A stretch of 64,000 nt of DNA from Cetobacterium_A somerae (GCF_044784365.2 NZ_CP173065.2), one strand, 5' to 3'; positions 18,112-28,104 are shown, numbered from the stretch's first letter. Made by a program: numbers and translations. Notes: generated by a model from the letters alone, not told the origin.

Positions 18112-19239
18112 ATGAAAGATTTTTATACATTAAAAGAGATTGAGCAACAAAAAAGATTATGGTTAGAAACAATAAATTTAGTGAAAGAAAAAAAAGAAGA
18201 AATCAAATCATTTTTAGATAAAAATGATTTTAAAAATAGAAAGATTATTTTTACAGGTGCAGGAACTTCAGAGTTTGTAGGAAATAGTATAACTCCAGCT
18301 TTAGGGGGAAATGTTCTTTCAATAGCTACAACAGATATCGTTTCTAACCCAGAAAACTATTTAAAAAAAGATGAAAAAGTAATATTAATTTCATGTGCTC
18401 GTTCAGGTAATAGTCCAGAAAGTGTAGCAACGGTTAAGCTAGCAGATGAGATAATAGATGATGTTTGTCATATTTTAATAACTTGTAATAAAGATGGAAA
18501 ATTAGCAATAAATAAAAAAGATGATAAAAAAGCACTTGTTCTTTTAATGCCAGAGGAGTCTAATGATAAGGGATTTGCAATGACAAGTAGTTTCACTTGT
18601 ATGTCTTTAACAGGACTTTTAATATTTAATTTAGAATCACTAGAAAAAATAGAAGATGTAATGAAAAAACAAATAGAAAAAATAAAAGATGAGGATATGA
18701 AGTTGTTGATTGATTCGTTAATAACTTTAGATATATCAAGAATTGTATATTTAGGAAGTTCATGTTTAAAAGGTGTAGCAGAAGAGGCAGCATTGAAATG
18801 TTTAGAGTTAACAGCAGGTCATATGAGTTTACATTATAATTCACCGCTAGGATTTAGACATGGACCAAAGTCGATTATAAATGACACAACAATGATTATT
18901 ACGTTACTTTCAAATAATGATTATACAAGAAAATATGAATTAGATTTATTAAAAGAGATGTATGGTGAAAATAAAAAGAAAGTTTTAGTAACTTTAGATA
19001 TGAAAAATTCAGATGAAGCCAGAAAAAATTCACATTACTACTATACATTTAATAATGATGACAACAATGCAGAAGATGTATTCAATATGTTTAGTTATAT
19101 ATATTTTGCTCAATTATTTGCATTTTATAAATCAAAAAGTTTTGGAATAAATCCAGATAATCCGTGTCCAACAGGAGAAGTAAACAGAGTTGTACAAGGT
19201 GTTATAATATACGATTATAAGGGGGAATCACAATGTTAG
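18112..19239 (+). CDS. agaS: SIS-domain sugar isomerase/deaminase, AgaS-like
   Basis: 375 residues with two SIS domains. The first contains FTGAGTSEFVG and SCARSGNSPES; the second contains YLGSSCLKGVAEEAALK and the SPLGFRHGPKS block. AgaS converts galactosamine-6-phosphate to tagatose-6-phosphate and ammonia. The neighbours (mannose-family PTS, PfkB kinase, tagatose-bisphosphate-type aldolase) support that pathway. It begins immediately at the kinase stop. Confidence 0.87.
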   Translation: MKDFYTLKEIEQQKRLWLETINLVKEKKEEIKSFLDKNDFKNRKIIFTGAGTSEFVGNSITPALGGNVLSIATTDIVSNPENYLKKDEKVILISCARSGNSPESVATVKLADEIIDDVCHILITCNKDGKLAINKKDDKKALVLLMPEESNDKGFAMTSSFTCMSLTGLLIFNLESLEKIEDVMKKQIEKIKDEDMKLLIDSLITLDISRIVYLGSSCLKGVAEEAALKCLELTAGHMSLHYNSPLGFRHGPKSIINDTTMIITLLSNNDYTRKYELDLLKEMYGENKKKVLVTLDMKNSDEARKNSHYYYTFNNDDNNAEDVFNMFSYIYFAQLFAFYKSKSFGINPDNPCPTGEVNRVVQGVIIYDYKGESQC

Positions 19240-20084
19240 TTTCAACAAACCAAATGTTATTAGATGCACAAAAAGGAGGGTATGCAGTACCAGCTTTTAA
19301 TATTCATAATTTAGAGACAATTCAGGTGGTGGTAGATACAGCAAACGAGTTAAAATCACCAGTTATATTAGCAGCAACACCAAGTACAGTTAAATATGCA
19401 GGTATTGAGTATCTGATAAAAATGATAGAGACAGCAAGTGAAAAGTATGATATACCAATAGCGTTTCATTTAGATCATCATGAAGATGTAAATAGTATAA
19501 AAGAAGCTATTTTATTAGGATGTAAGTCAGTTATGATTGATGCATCACATCATCCCTTTGAAGAGAATATAAAAATAGTAAAAGAAGTTGTAGATTTTGC
19601 TCATAGATATGATGTAAGTGTAGAGGCAGAATTAGGAAAATTAGTAGGGCAAGAGGATGATTTAATAGTTGATGAATCACAGTCTTCATATACAGATCCT
19701 AAATTAGCTAAAGAGTTTGTTGAAAGAACTGGGGTAAATTCACTAGCGGTAGCTATAGGAACAGCTCATGGATTATATAAAAATGAACCAAAATTAGATT
19801 ATGATAGATTAAAAGAGATAAAAAAATTAGTGGATATACCATTAGTTTTACATGGAGCATCAGGAGTACCTTTTGACTCAGTTAGGACAACAATAGAAGA
19901 TGGAATTTGTAAAGTTAATATTGCAACAGAATTAAAAATACCATTCGCAGAGAGTTTAAAAGAATTTTTCTTAAAAAATCCAAATGAAAGCGATCCGAGA
20001 AAATATTTAATTCCAGCAAAAGAAGCTATGAAAAAGGTTGTTGTAGATAAGATAATTATGTGTAAAAGTGATAATAGAGGATAA
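19233..20084 (+). CDS. Class II tagatose/fructose-bisphosphate aldolase
   Basis: 283 residues. Zinc and active-site residues occur in FHLDHHEDV, VMIDASHHPFEEN, AIGTAHGLYK and LVLHGASGVP. The DASHHPFEEN form and length match KbaY/GatY tagatose-bisphosphate aldolases. It would split tagatose-1,6-bisphosphate to dihydroxyacetone phosphate and glyceraldehyde-3-phosphate. The start overlaps the agaS stop by seven bases. Confidence 0.9.
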   Translation: MLVSTNQMLLDAQKGGYAVPAFNIHNLETIQVVVDTANELKSPVILAATPSTVKYAGIEYLIKMIETASEKYDIPIAFHLDHHEDVNSIKEAILLGCKSVMIDASHHPFEENIKIVKEVVDFAHRYDVSVEAELGKLVGQEDDLIVDESQSSYTDPKLAKEFVERTGVNSLAVAIGTAHGLYKNEPKLDYDRLKEIKKLVDIPLVLHGASGVPFDSVRTTIEDGICKVNIATELKIPFAESLKEFFLKNPNESDPRKYLIPAKEAMKKVVVDKIIMCKSDNRG

Positions 20085-20086
20085 TT

Positions 20087-21004
20087 ATGATATTAACAAT
20101 AACTTTAAATCCTGCAATTGACATAAGATATGAAATAGATAATTTTGAAATAAATAGTATTTTTAGAGGAAAAGCATCTAAAACAGCTGGTGGAAAAGGA
20201 TTGAATGTTTCAAGAGTTTTAAGATTACTTGGAGAAAATGTTGAAGCAAGTGGTTTTTTAGGTGGGAATAGTGGTGATTGGATAAGTAGTAAAATAGAAA
20301 GTATAGGAATCAAAGATAAATTTATAAAAACAGATGCAGAAACAAGAAGTTGTATTGCTATATTAGGAAAAGGAACACAAACTGAAATATTAGAACCAGG
20401 AGAAAAAGTTTCAACAAATTATATTGATAAATTTTTAGAGTTTTTTAAAAATAATTTTGATAGATTTGAAACAATATGTATTAGTGGAAGCGCTCCTCAA
20501 GGAGTTCAAGATGATATCTATAAAGTTTTATGTGAGATAGCTAATAATAAAAAGGTGATACTTGATACAAGTGGTAAATTTTTATTAAAAGGCATTGAAG
20601 GTAATCCATATCTTATAAAACCTAATAAAGAAGAGCTAGAAGGAATGTTAGGAAGGGAACTATTAACTTTTTCAGAACTTTTAGAAGGTGCTAAAGAGAT
20701 AAAAAATAGAGGATGCAAAAATCTATTGGTTTCTTTAGGGAAAGATGGGGCTATCTTTATTGATGAGAAAAATGATATTTATAGAGTAAGCATACCTAAG
20801 GTAAATATAAAAAATCCTGTAGGGAGTGGTGATTCGACAATTGCTGGATTTGCATATGGTTTAAATGAAAATAAATCACCAGAGGAAACATTAAAGTTAG
20901 CAATGGCTTGTGGAATATCTAATGCAATGATGGATGAAACAGGAAATATTGATCTAGATGTTGTTAAGGAATTATTCAATAAAGTAAAAGTAGAAAAAAT
21001 ATAA
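20087..21004 (+). CDS. PfkB-family 1-phosphofructokinase / tagatose-6-phosphate kinase
   Basis: 305 residues. PfkB signatures are TAGGKGLNVSRVL near the N terminus and NPVGSGDSTIAGFAYG (anion hole and catalytic aspartate) near the C terminus. In this operon the likely substrate is tagatose-6-phosphate, feeding the aldolase encoded just upstream (two-base gap). A fructose-1-phosphate kinase role is not excluded by sequence. Confidence 0.9.
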   Translation: MILTITLNPAIDIRYEIDNFEINSIFRGKASKTAGGKGLNVSRVLRLLGENVEASGFLGGNSGDWISSKIESIGIKDKFIKTDAETRSCIAILGKGTQTEILEPGEKVSTNYIDKFLEFFKNNFDRFETICISGSAPQGVQDDIYKVLCEIANNKKVILDTSGKFLLKGIEGNPYLIKPNKEELEGMLGRELLTFSELLEGAKEIKNRGCKNLLVSLGKDGAIFIDEKNDIYRVSIPKVNIKNPVGSGDSTIAGFAYGLNENKSPEETLKLAMACGISNAMMDETGNIDLDVVKELFNKVKVEKI

Positions 21005-21043
21005 AAAAGTATCCCTTAGATTTATTCTAAGGGATACTTTTTT
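21005..21043. terminator. Bidirectional terminator
   Basis: Long perfect hairpin AAAAAGTATCCCTTAGA/TCTAAGGGATACTTTTT between convergent genes. Confidence 0.93.
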
Positions 21044-22973
21044 AATATTTAATAATTTCAAAAGATATGGTATCGTTATACTTTTTAATAAATCCAGTTT
21101 TTCCATAAAGTAAGATATTATCAATTAAATAGCTTTTTTTCTGATTGTTTATATCAATCATTGAGTTAAAAACAATAATTTTATTATTTGGAGTTAAAGT
21201 AATCTCAATTGCTTGGGCCTCATAAGAAGGAACAAAAGATCCATCTCCTCTTAAAACCGAAGCTTCTTGGATACTAAGTTCTTTAGAAGATATTATAGTA
21301 AACAGTGTTTTACTTTTATTACTTTTTATAGAACTAACCAATTGAAAATTAGAGTTTATTTTATTATATTCAGTAGAAAAAATACTATTTTTTAAATTTA
21401 AGTTTAAATTTTTATCAATCCAATACATGAAAAGATTACTATTTTCTCCTTTAATAAAAGCTTTTAGGCCATCAACTGTAGGTTTTTTATCTGGATAAAA
21501 ATTAAAAATTTGAGAATATTCGTGAGCACCTTCAGTTAAAAATTCATCAATAATAATCCATAAATCATTTTTTAAATATAAAATTTTTCGATTAGTAACA
21601 ACAGGAGATTCTAAAGAGACATATCCTAAGTGTCCACCTTCTACAAAATCAAAGGTTGTATTAAAAGAGTGGTGTGTATTTAAAGTTAAAGCAGATTCAA
21701 CAATACCCCATGCTCCATTAAATTTACTAAATGGAAGATTGTCAACGATAGTAGTATTGTGTGCAAAACAACTTTTTAAGAATTCTCGGTCTTTATTACC
21801 TTCAACATAAGTAAATCTTCCAGGGTCACTTATAAAATCTTCTCCATTAGAGACTAAATCAAAGTGTAAGTGTTCTCCATGTCCATGTCCACTACCAAGG
21901 GCTCCGCATCTAAACCAAAGATAATTACTATTATCTTCAAAAGAATCTCTTAGATAAAAATTTCCACTTTCTTTTAGAGCGATTGAAGTAAAATTAGGCT
22001 TTTTAGTTGGTAGTTCTTCATATTTAGAAATATTTGAATCTCCAATATCCCAAATAGATTCAAAGTCTACAAAGTTATAGCCAAAGTATTTTAAATTTTG
22101 ATCTTTTAAAATATAGGCAGATCGAGTAATAATGTCCCTTAAATCTGTTTCGTCACTATCTCCTTGCATAGGTTGGTTATGATTTGGTTTCTTCATATAA
22201 GCATTACTATAAGCTAGTTTTCTTATACTAGATAGAATAAAACTAGGTGTATCTAAATTTAATTTTTCAAAATCAAAAGCAATATCAAGAAGACAATTTA
22301 AAACCTCGTTGTGATACATAGGAGATTGTTCCCAATGGACTCCATCAGGTAAGATTTGAATTTTACATTGATATTCCAAACGTTCTAATGCAATAGTTAA
22401 GTATTGGCTTAAAATAGAGTGTTGTTCTTGATAATTTAAAGCCAGAGATATTAATCCACAGTTTTGCATAACTCCCCAATTACTAAGAGTTCTAAAATCA
22501 TCATAAGTTTTAATTAGAAGTTCACATTGATATAGAAGAGATTCAATCATTTTATTTTCAATAAAGTTTAAATTACAAGAACTATTTTTAAAAATTTTAA
22601 TAGCTTTTATCCAGTTTAAACACCGAATTCCTATTTCGATAGTTCTAGAACAATTGAAATACTCATCTTTGAAAACATCTACAGTATCAATCCATGAGTT
22701 AACTTGTGAGATAAAAGTATCAAAGTATTTTTCTTCAGAGGTTAAAGCGTAAGCTTTAGCAAGATAAACCCAAAATTTATGACGATTTAACATAAATGTC
22801 CACTCGGGATCTTCAAAAGGAATTTTATTCCAAATAATTTCTTCAGAAAAAGTATATGGAATTTTACAAACTTCCATATCCCACTTATGATTAAAAATAA
22901 ATGTATTTTTGCAAAGCAAATCACAAGTTTCAATTATTTTTTTACTATTCTCTTTGAATAGTTTATTTTTCAT
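21042..22973 (-). CDS. Heparinase II/III family polysaccharide lyase, cytoplasmic
   Basis: 643 residues. The N-terminal helical toroid (about 60-330, with NWGVMQNCGLISLAL and DGVHWEQSPMYH) is followed by a beta-sandwich with the metal/active-site block GHGHGEHLHFD and DPGRFTYVEGNKDREF. No signal peptide is present, so it should act on imported oligosaccharides, not on polymer outside. The family eliminates uronic-acid linkages in heparin/heparan, alginate or chondroitin fragments. It is convergent with the amino-sugar operon, which would use the released hexosamine. Confidence 0.87.
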   Translation of the reverse strand: MKNKLFKENSKKIIETCDLLCKNTFIFNHKWDMEVCKIPYTFSEEIIWNKIPFEDPEWTFMLNRHKFWVYLAKAYALTSEEKYFDTFISQVNSWIDTVDVFKDEYFNCSRTIEIGIRCLNWIKAIKIFKNSSCNLNFIENKMIESLLYQCELLIKTYDDFRTLSNWGVMQNCGLISLALNYQEQHSILSQYLTIALERLEYQCKIQILPDGVHWEQSPMYHNEVLNCLLDIAFDFEKLNLDTPSFILSSIRKLAYSNAYMKKPNHNQPMQGDSDETDLRDIITRSAYILKDQNLKYFGYNFVDFESIWDIGDSNISKYEELPTKKPNFTSIALKESGNFYLRDSFEDNSNYLWFRCGALGSGHGHGEHLHFDLVSNGEDFISDPGRFTYVEGNKDREFLKSCFAHNTTIVDNLPFSKFNGAWGIVESALTLNTHHSFNTTFDFVEGGHLGYVSLESPVVTNRKILYLKNDLWIIIDEFLTEGAHEYSQIFNFYPDKKPTVDGLKAFIKGENSNLFMYWIDKNLNLNLKNSIFSTEYNKINSNFQLVSSIKSNKSKTLFTIISSKELSIQEASVLRGDGSFVPSYEAQAIEITLTPNNKIIVFNSMIDINNQKKSYLIDNILLYGKTGFIKKYNDTISFEIIKY

Positions 22974-23011
22974 AGTTCCTCCCAGTTAATTAAATAATTT
23001 TACTTTTTCAA

Positions 23012-23140
23012 TTGAATATTTAACTACAAGTAAAAATTACTATTATTATAGTATTTTAAAAGAATTTTTTCGTTTTAATAAGTAATAATTCTTTTATATA
23101 ATTAATAATACATTTAGTTATAAAAAAAGTAAATATTCAG
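23012..23140. repeat. Inverted repeat in the divergent lyase/binding-protein promoter region
   Basis: TTGAATATTTAAC (23012-23024) and GTAAATATTCAG (23129-23140) face each other across about 105 bases. This 294-base gap otherwise holds AT-rich promoter-like sequence, with TTGAAA and TATACT before the binding-protein gene. The repeat could be a looped operator for a local regulator. Confidence 0.4.
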
Positions 23141-23267
23141 TTTTCAATATTAAAAAATAGTATATTCAAAACAGGAAAAAAGCATATAGTTAGAAAAACA
23201 ACCATTGAAAAATAAAAATACAAAGAGGTATACTGAAAATAAGAAAGATTTTTGGGAGGTTTAAAAT

Positions 23268-24815
23268 ATGTATAGAAGAAAATCTATGTTGGTTTTATCA
23301 TTAGCCTTATTAGGATTAAAAAGCTTTTCCAACGATGTTAATGAAAAAAATAAAAATTATAAAATATCTGAAAAACCAGTGACATTGTCAATTTTAGCAA
23401 TTCAAAATGGAAAAGTTTTTGATGAGAATTGGCTAGTATTTAAAGAAGCGTTCAAAGATACAAATATAAAATTAGAAAGTGCAACATCTAAAAATTTAAC
23501 TGATGAAGTTCAAGCTTTTAATTTAGCAGTTTCTTCAGGTAATTTACCAGACATTATATCGTATGCATATCCAGATAAAATTGAAAATTTAGGTATGGCA
23601 GGAGGTATGGTACCTTTAAATGAATTAATAGATAAGCATGCTCCAAATATAAAAGCCTTTTTTGAAAAATATCCAAGATATAAAATGGATGCAGTAGCTG
23701 CAGATGGAAAAATATATTATATACCATGTTATTATGATTGGTATGCGATGAAAGCATCACAAGGATTATTCATAAGAAAAGATTGGTTAAATAAGTTAGG
23801 ATTAGAAGTTCCAGAAAATATGGATGATTTTTATAAAGTTTTAAAAGCTTTTAAAGAGCAAGATCCAAATGGAAATGGGAAAGCGGATGAAATTCCATAT
23901 TTTGATAGAACTATTGAATTTGCAACAAAAGAATTAGTGGGATTATTCGGAGCTGAATATGGATTTTATATGGATAATGGTATAGTAAAATATGGTCCTA
24001 CTCAAGAGAGGTTCAAAGAGGCTATGCCTGAAGTAATTAAATGGTATAAAGAAGGGCTCATAGACCCGGAAATTTATACAAGAGGATTTAGTGGAAGAGA
24101 TTATATGTTACGTAATGATATTGGAGGAGTGACATTTGATTGGTTTGCAAGTACAACAGGATATAATAATGATGAAGAATTAAAAAAACAAAATGAAAAA
24201 TTTGAATTTATAGCAATTGCACCGCCTAAATATAAAGGGAAGAGTTATGCTCCAGATGCAAGAACAACATCTTTAGGTGGATGGGGAATTTCTGCAAGTG
24301 CTAAAGATCCAGTAACAATAATTAAATATATGGACTATTGGTTCTCAGATAAAGGGTATGAACTTTATAACTGGGGAGTTGAAGGAGATACTTTCGCAAA
24401 GGACGAAAATGGAAAAAAATATTATACAGATAAAGTAATGAAAGCTCCAGGAAAAAATGCATTACAAGTGTTAAGAGATAATGGATTACAATTTAAAATA
24501 GGAGCGCGTCAAGATTATGAATATGAAAAAGCTTGGGGAGATCCAAAAGCAACTGAATGGTCTGAAATGTATATGACAAATGGTTATATAATGGATCAAG
24601 TTCCACTTTTTAAATATACTCCAGAAGAGGCAAAAAAAGTACAAAAAATCAACTCACAAATATCTATGGCTTTAGACGAAATGAGTCAGAAATGGGTATT
24701 AGGTGCAGAAGATTTTGATAAATCTTATGAAAAATTTGTAGAGAGAGTTAATAAATTAGGGTTAAAAGAACTTATAGAAATAAACCAAAGAGCATATGAT
24801 AGAGTTCAGTCTTAA
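23268..24815 (+). CDS. Extracellular solute-binding protein, LplA/GAG-disaccharide-binding type
   Basis: 515 residues with a signal peptide (MYRRKSMLVLSLALLGLKSFS) and no lipobox cysteine. The calcium-loop-like motif DPNGNGKADEIPYFDR (about 202-217) and overall length match the large family 1 binding proteins that in Streptobacillus bind unsaturated glycosaminoglycan disaccharides. No ABC permease or ATPase gene is in the window, so its partners must be elsewhere. It is divergent from the lyase gene and ends in its own terminator. Confidence 0.85.
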   Translation: MYRRKSMLVLSLALLGLKSFSNDVNEKNKNYKISEKPVTLSILAIQNGKVFDENWLVFKEAFKDTNIKLESATSKNLTDEVQAFNLAVSSGNLPDIISYAYPDKIENLGMAGGMVPLNELIDKHAPNIKAFFEKYPRYKMDAVAADGKIYYIPCYYDWYAMKASQGLFIRKDWLNKLGLEVPENMDDFYKVLKAFKEQDPNGNGKADEIPYFDRTIEFATKELVGLFGAEYGFYMDNGIVKYGPTQERFKEAMPEVIKWYKEGLIDPEIYTRGFSGRDYMLRNDIGGVTFDWFASTTGYNNDEELKKQNEKFEFIAIAPPKYKGKSYAPDARTTSLGGWGISASAKDPVTIIKYMDYWFSDKGYELYNWGVEGDTFAKDENGKKYYTDKVMKAPGKNALQVLRDNGLQFKIGARQDYEYEKAWGDPKATEWSEMYMTNGYIMDQVPLFKYTPEEAKKVQKINSQISMALDEMSQKWVLGAEDFDKSYEKFVERVNKLGLKELIEINQRAYDRVQS

Positions 24816-24827
24816 GGAAAATAAGTA

Positions 24828-24858
24828 AAAAAGGAGATATTATTATCTCCTTTTCTAT
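24828..24858. terminator. Terminator after the solute-binding protein
   Basis: Hairpin AAAAGGAGATA/TATCTCCTTTT-like with T-rich flanks, shared with the convergent AraC gene. Confidence 0.85.
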
Positions 24859-24859
24859 T

Positions 24860-26785
24860 TTAGTTATCAGTTATATTTTCTAAGAAAAATCTAGCAGGAG
24901 AGATTCCTTCATATTTTTTAAATATTCTAATGAAAGTATTAGAACTATTATATCCAACTAACTCAGCAACTTCTTTAATTTTAATATTTTTATTATTTTG
25001 GATAATTTCTTTAGATTTATTTATTCTAAAAAGATTAAGATAATTTTTAAAATTGTCACCCATATTTTTTTTAAAGAGTAAACTTGTATATCTAAAAGAG
25101 AAACCTAAATATTCAGATAAATCTTCAAGAGAGAAATCATTAGAATAGTTATCTTCTAAATACTGTTGAATCTTATTTTTAATTTCAATATTAGTAGAAT
25201 TCTCTTCTACTTGTTTTAGGTCACAAATTTCTTTACAAAATTTTAAAAATGTATTTTTTAAATTTGGAATACTAGTTTCTTTTATATGAATATCTATTTT
25301 GTTATTTATATCGAACTCACCTAATTGAGAAGTAACTCTTCCTAAAGTATTGCATAAAAGTAAGGAGAAGTCGTTAACTTTATTTTTGTCTAAATTAGAA
25401 TCGATATCTTCGAAAATTTCGTCGATTATTTTTTTACATCCTAAAAAATTACCATTTAAAAGTCTATTTGCTAGCTTATTTTCAATATCGATAGAATAGA
25501 AGAAGCTTGGATTATTTTTATTTGTAAATGATTCTAAAATAACAAAATAACTGCTATATAAAAATTTAAAATTTAAAATTCGTTTGCATTTTATATATTC
25601 TTTAGGAAGTGTATCTAGATAGAAAATTTCATTGGATACAGAAGCTGTTAATTTTAAATTATATTTCTTTTGAACATGTTCTAATAAAAATGAAAATCCA
25701 TCGTCAATGTCTATTAATGCTTCTTCTGAAACTATAAAAAGAATACTTTTATAATCAATGTCAACATATTCATATTGAGAAGAGTTATTTAAAGAGGTTA
25801 TTAGATAATCTTTAACAATAGGTAAAGTATCCGTATAAAGTTCAGGAGTATCAGAATCAAAAAGTTCAATTAAAACCAATCGTAGTGGAAATTTTAAGTT
25901 TTCAAATTTTTCAGTAAAACTATCAATATCTTTAACAGATTTAATTCCTAGAATATAATCCTTAAGATTTTTTCGCTGATTGATATAAATAATGGGATTT
26001 TGAAAAAAATTAAATATTTTAAGAATACAAATAAATATAGCTGTAGTTAAAATTAATATTTTAAGAATATCAAAAAAAATATTTGGAAATAGATTATGTT
26101 TTTTTTGTTGAAAAATTAAATTAAAGTCAAAAGCATTATCTTTGAAAATATATAAATTTTTTTTATTTGATATTTTAAGTTTTTCAAGAGATGGCATAAT
26201 TGAATAAAAATTATTATTTTTTTCGATTGCCCATTGCCCAATATCTTTTGTTTTAATATCAGAAAAAAAGATACTTTTATCAATAGTAATTAACCATAAA
26301 CTTTTTTGTAAAGTTTCAAGTTTTGATGGAAAATTGAGAAGATACATTGTAGACTCATCATCAGTTATTTGAAGATTATCCTTTGAATTTAATTGAAACT
26401 TTAAAGTAGTAAAAAAATCATTTTTATTTACAGTTTCTTCAGGAGTAATAAAAATATTAGAATCACTATTTCCAAAGGAAATTTTATAACCAAATTTACT
26501 AAAAAAACTATTTTTAATTTTTAAAGTTTTAAAAACTTTTAGAAGATTATATGGTGTTGGATTAGACTCATACTCTAAAAAAGTATTTTCATTTTTTAAA
26601 TCTAAAATAGAAGAATATAACAAATCAGTTTTTAATTGAAATATTCTTTTTTTTTCTTCAATTTGACTTATTAAGTATTTGTTATAATTTTTTTCTTCTT
26701 TTTTATAAACTAAAGATATAATTAAAATATTAGTAAGAATAAAAAATAAAAATAAAATTTTTTCAAATTTTTTATATTTTTTCAT
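24860..26785 (-). CDS. Membrane-anchored AraC-family regulator
   Basis: 641 residues. A transmembrane segment at about 10-27, an extracytoplasmic region of about 200 residues and a second segment near 240-262 (ILKILILTTAIFICILKIF) precede a cytoplasmic part. The C-terminal 100 residues form a double helix-turn-helix with FSLEDLSEYLGFSFRYTSLLFKK and IKEVAELVGYNSSNTFIRIFKKYEGISPARF. Such one-component sensors often control nearby binding-protein genes. It is convergent with the solute-binding protein and probably senses the same class of sugar. Confidence 0.88.
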   Translation of the reverse strand: MKKYKKFEKILFLFFILTNILIISLVYKKEEKNYNKYLISQIEEKKRIFQLKTDLLYSSILDLKNENTFLEYESNPTPYNLLKVFKTLKIKNSFFSKFGYKISFGNSDSNIFITPEETVNKNDFFTTLKFQLNSKDNLQITDDESTMYLLNFPSKLETLQKSLWLITIDKSIFFSDIKTKDIGQWAIEKNNNFYSIMPSLEKLKISNKKNLYIFKDNAFDFNLIFQQKKHNLFPNIFFDILKILILTTAIFICILKIFNFFQNPIIYINQRKNLKDYILGIKSVKDIDSFTEKFENLKFPLRLVLIELFDSDTPELYTDTLPIVKDYLITSLNNSSQYEYVDIDYKSILFIVSEEALIDIDDGFSFLLEHVQKKYNLKLTASVSNEIFYLDTLPKEYIKCKRILNFKFLYSSYFVILESFTNKNNPSFFYSIDIENKLANRLLNGNFLGCKKIIDEIFEDIDSNLDKNKVNDFSLLLCNTLGRVTSQLGEFDINNKIDIHIKETSIPNLKNTFLKFCKEICDLKQVEENSTNIEIKNKIQQYLEDNYSNDFSLEDLSEYLGFSFRYTSLLFKKNMGDNFKNYLNLFRINKSKEIIQNNKNIKIKEVAELVGYNSSNTFIRIFKKYEGISPARFFLENITDN

Positions 26786-26815
26786 ATAAACTCCTTCTCA
26801 ATTTAGTTTGAAATA

Positions 26816-27913
26816 TTAAAATGAATGAGCAATCTCTAAAAGTTGTTTTATATTTTTAGAATAAAAATACTTAAATGAATTACAAAATCTATTTTTATAA
26901 GTTCCATCTTGAAAATTTTTATGTCTTCTACATCCACTTTTACAAAGATTGAAATAATTACAAGTTTTACATTCTGAATCAAACTTTAATGAACTCTTAA
27001 CGAAATTATAAGCTTTTTCAGAAGTAAGAATCTCTTTTAAAGAGGTAGAATGAATATTTCCTAATAGAAGCTCATCTAAAACATAAAAATCGCAAGGATA
27101 GATATTACCATTACTTTCAACTACAGTATTAACACTGCAATGTCCGTTCATATCGCAAGATTCAGCTTGATTATTTAAAATAATGGCTAATAAATTATCA
27201 AAAAAACGAATGCTAGTGTATTTTTTGTTTTTTAAATCATTACTCCACAAATTAAAAAGTTCATCTAAGAAAAATCCATATTCTTGTTCTGTTAAAGAAT
27301 AATCTCCAGTAGAATTATCAAGTTTATCTAAACAAGGAATAAATTGTAGGTATTTAAACTTAGAGTTTTTAAAAAAAAGATAGATGTCTTTTAAATTTTC
27401 AACAGTTTTTTTATTAACTACACAAAGAATATTAAAATCGATATTATTCTTTTGTAATAGCTTAATATTTTTAAAAGTTTGACTAAAAGTTCCAGTTCCT
27501 AGTCTATCTTTTCTAAAAAAATTATGTATTTCTTTATGTCCATCTAAAGAAATACCAACTAAATATTTCTCTTGTTTAAATAAATTGGCCCATTCTTTAT
27601 TTAACAAAATTCCATTAGTTTGAATAGCAAAGTTAACAGAAATATTATTTGTATTATATTTTTTTATAAAACTATGAAATGCTTTATAAAATTCAATTCC
27701 TATTAAAGTAGGTTCTCCACCTTGAAAAGAAAATGTAATAGAAGTCTTTGCAGTGAAGAAACTTTCTTTTACTAGCTTTTCTAAGGTTTCTATATTCATA
27801 AAACCAAAACTTGGATGAGCTCTATTAAATGCAACATCACTATAAAAACAGTAATCACAATTTATATTGCAAAGGCTTGATGACGGTTTGATTAAAAGAT
27901 TTATATGTTTCAT
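26816..27913 (-). CDS. Anaerobic sulfatase maturase (radical SAM, SPASM)
   Basis: 365 residues. The radical SAM cluster motif is C15-x3-C19-x2-C22 (SLCNINCDYCF), followed by FSFQGGEPTL. C-terminal cysteine clusters (DCKTCNYF-like CKTCNYFNLCKSGC and NRFC) bind auxiliary clusters. AnSME converts a cysteine or serine of sulfatases to formylglycine. No sulfatase gene is in the window, so its target lies elsewhere. The setting beside a lyase and a sugar sensor suits degradation of sulfated glycosaminoglycans or mucin. It is 30 bases upstream of the AraC gene. Confidence 0.9.
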   Translation of the reverse strand: MKHINLLIKPSSSLCNINCDYCFYSDVAFNRAHPSFGFMNIETLEKLVKESFFTAKTSITFSFQGGEPTLIGIEFYKAFHSFIKKYNTNNISVNFAIQTNGILLNKEWANLFKQEKYLVGISLDGHKEIHNFFRKDRLGTGTFSQTFKNIKLLQKNNIDFNILCVVNKKTVENLKDIYLFFKNSKFKYLQFIPCLDKLDNSTGDYSLTEQEYGFFLDELFNLWSNDLKNKKYTSIRFFDNLLAIILNNQAESCDMNGHCSVNTVVESNGNIYPCDFYVLDELLLGNIHSTSLKEILTSEKAYNFVKSSLKFDSECKTCNYFNLCKSGCRRHKNFQDGTYKNRFCNSFKYFYSKNIKQLLEIAHSF

Positions 27914-28104
27914 AAAAAGTACCTCCTAATTGTATGTTTATTATTATAACATAACAACATAAAAAAAGTTATATTTGGTTGATAAAAGTAAATATATTTT
28001 TTTAAAAATATAGTATAATATTAATTAAATATAAGCGATGCAAATAAATATCAAATATGATAAAATAGTTTTATATACAAAATAATAATAGTTGGAGGAA
28101 AAAA

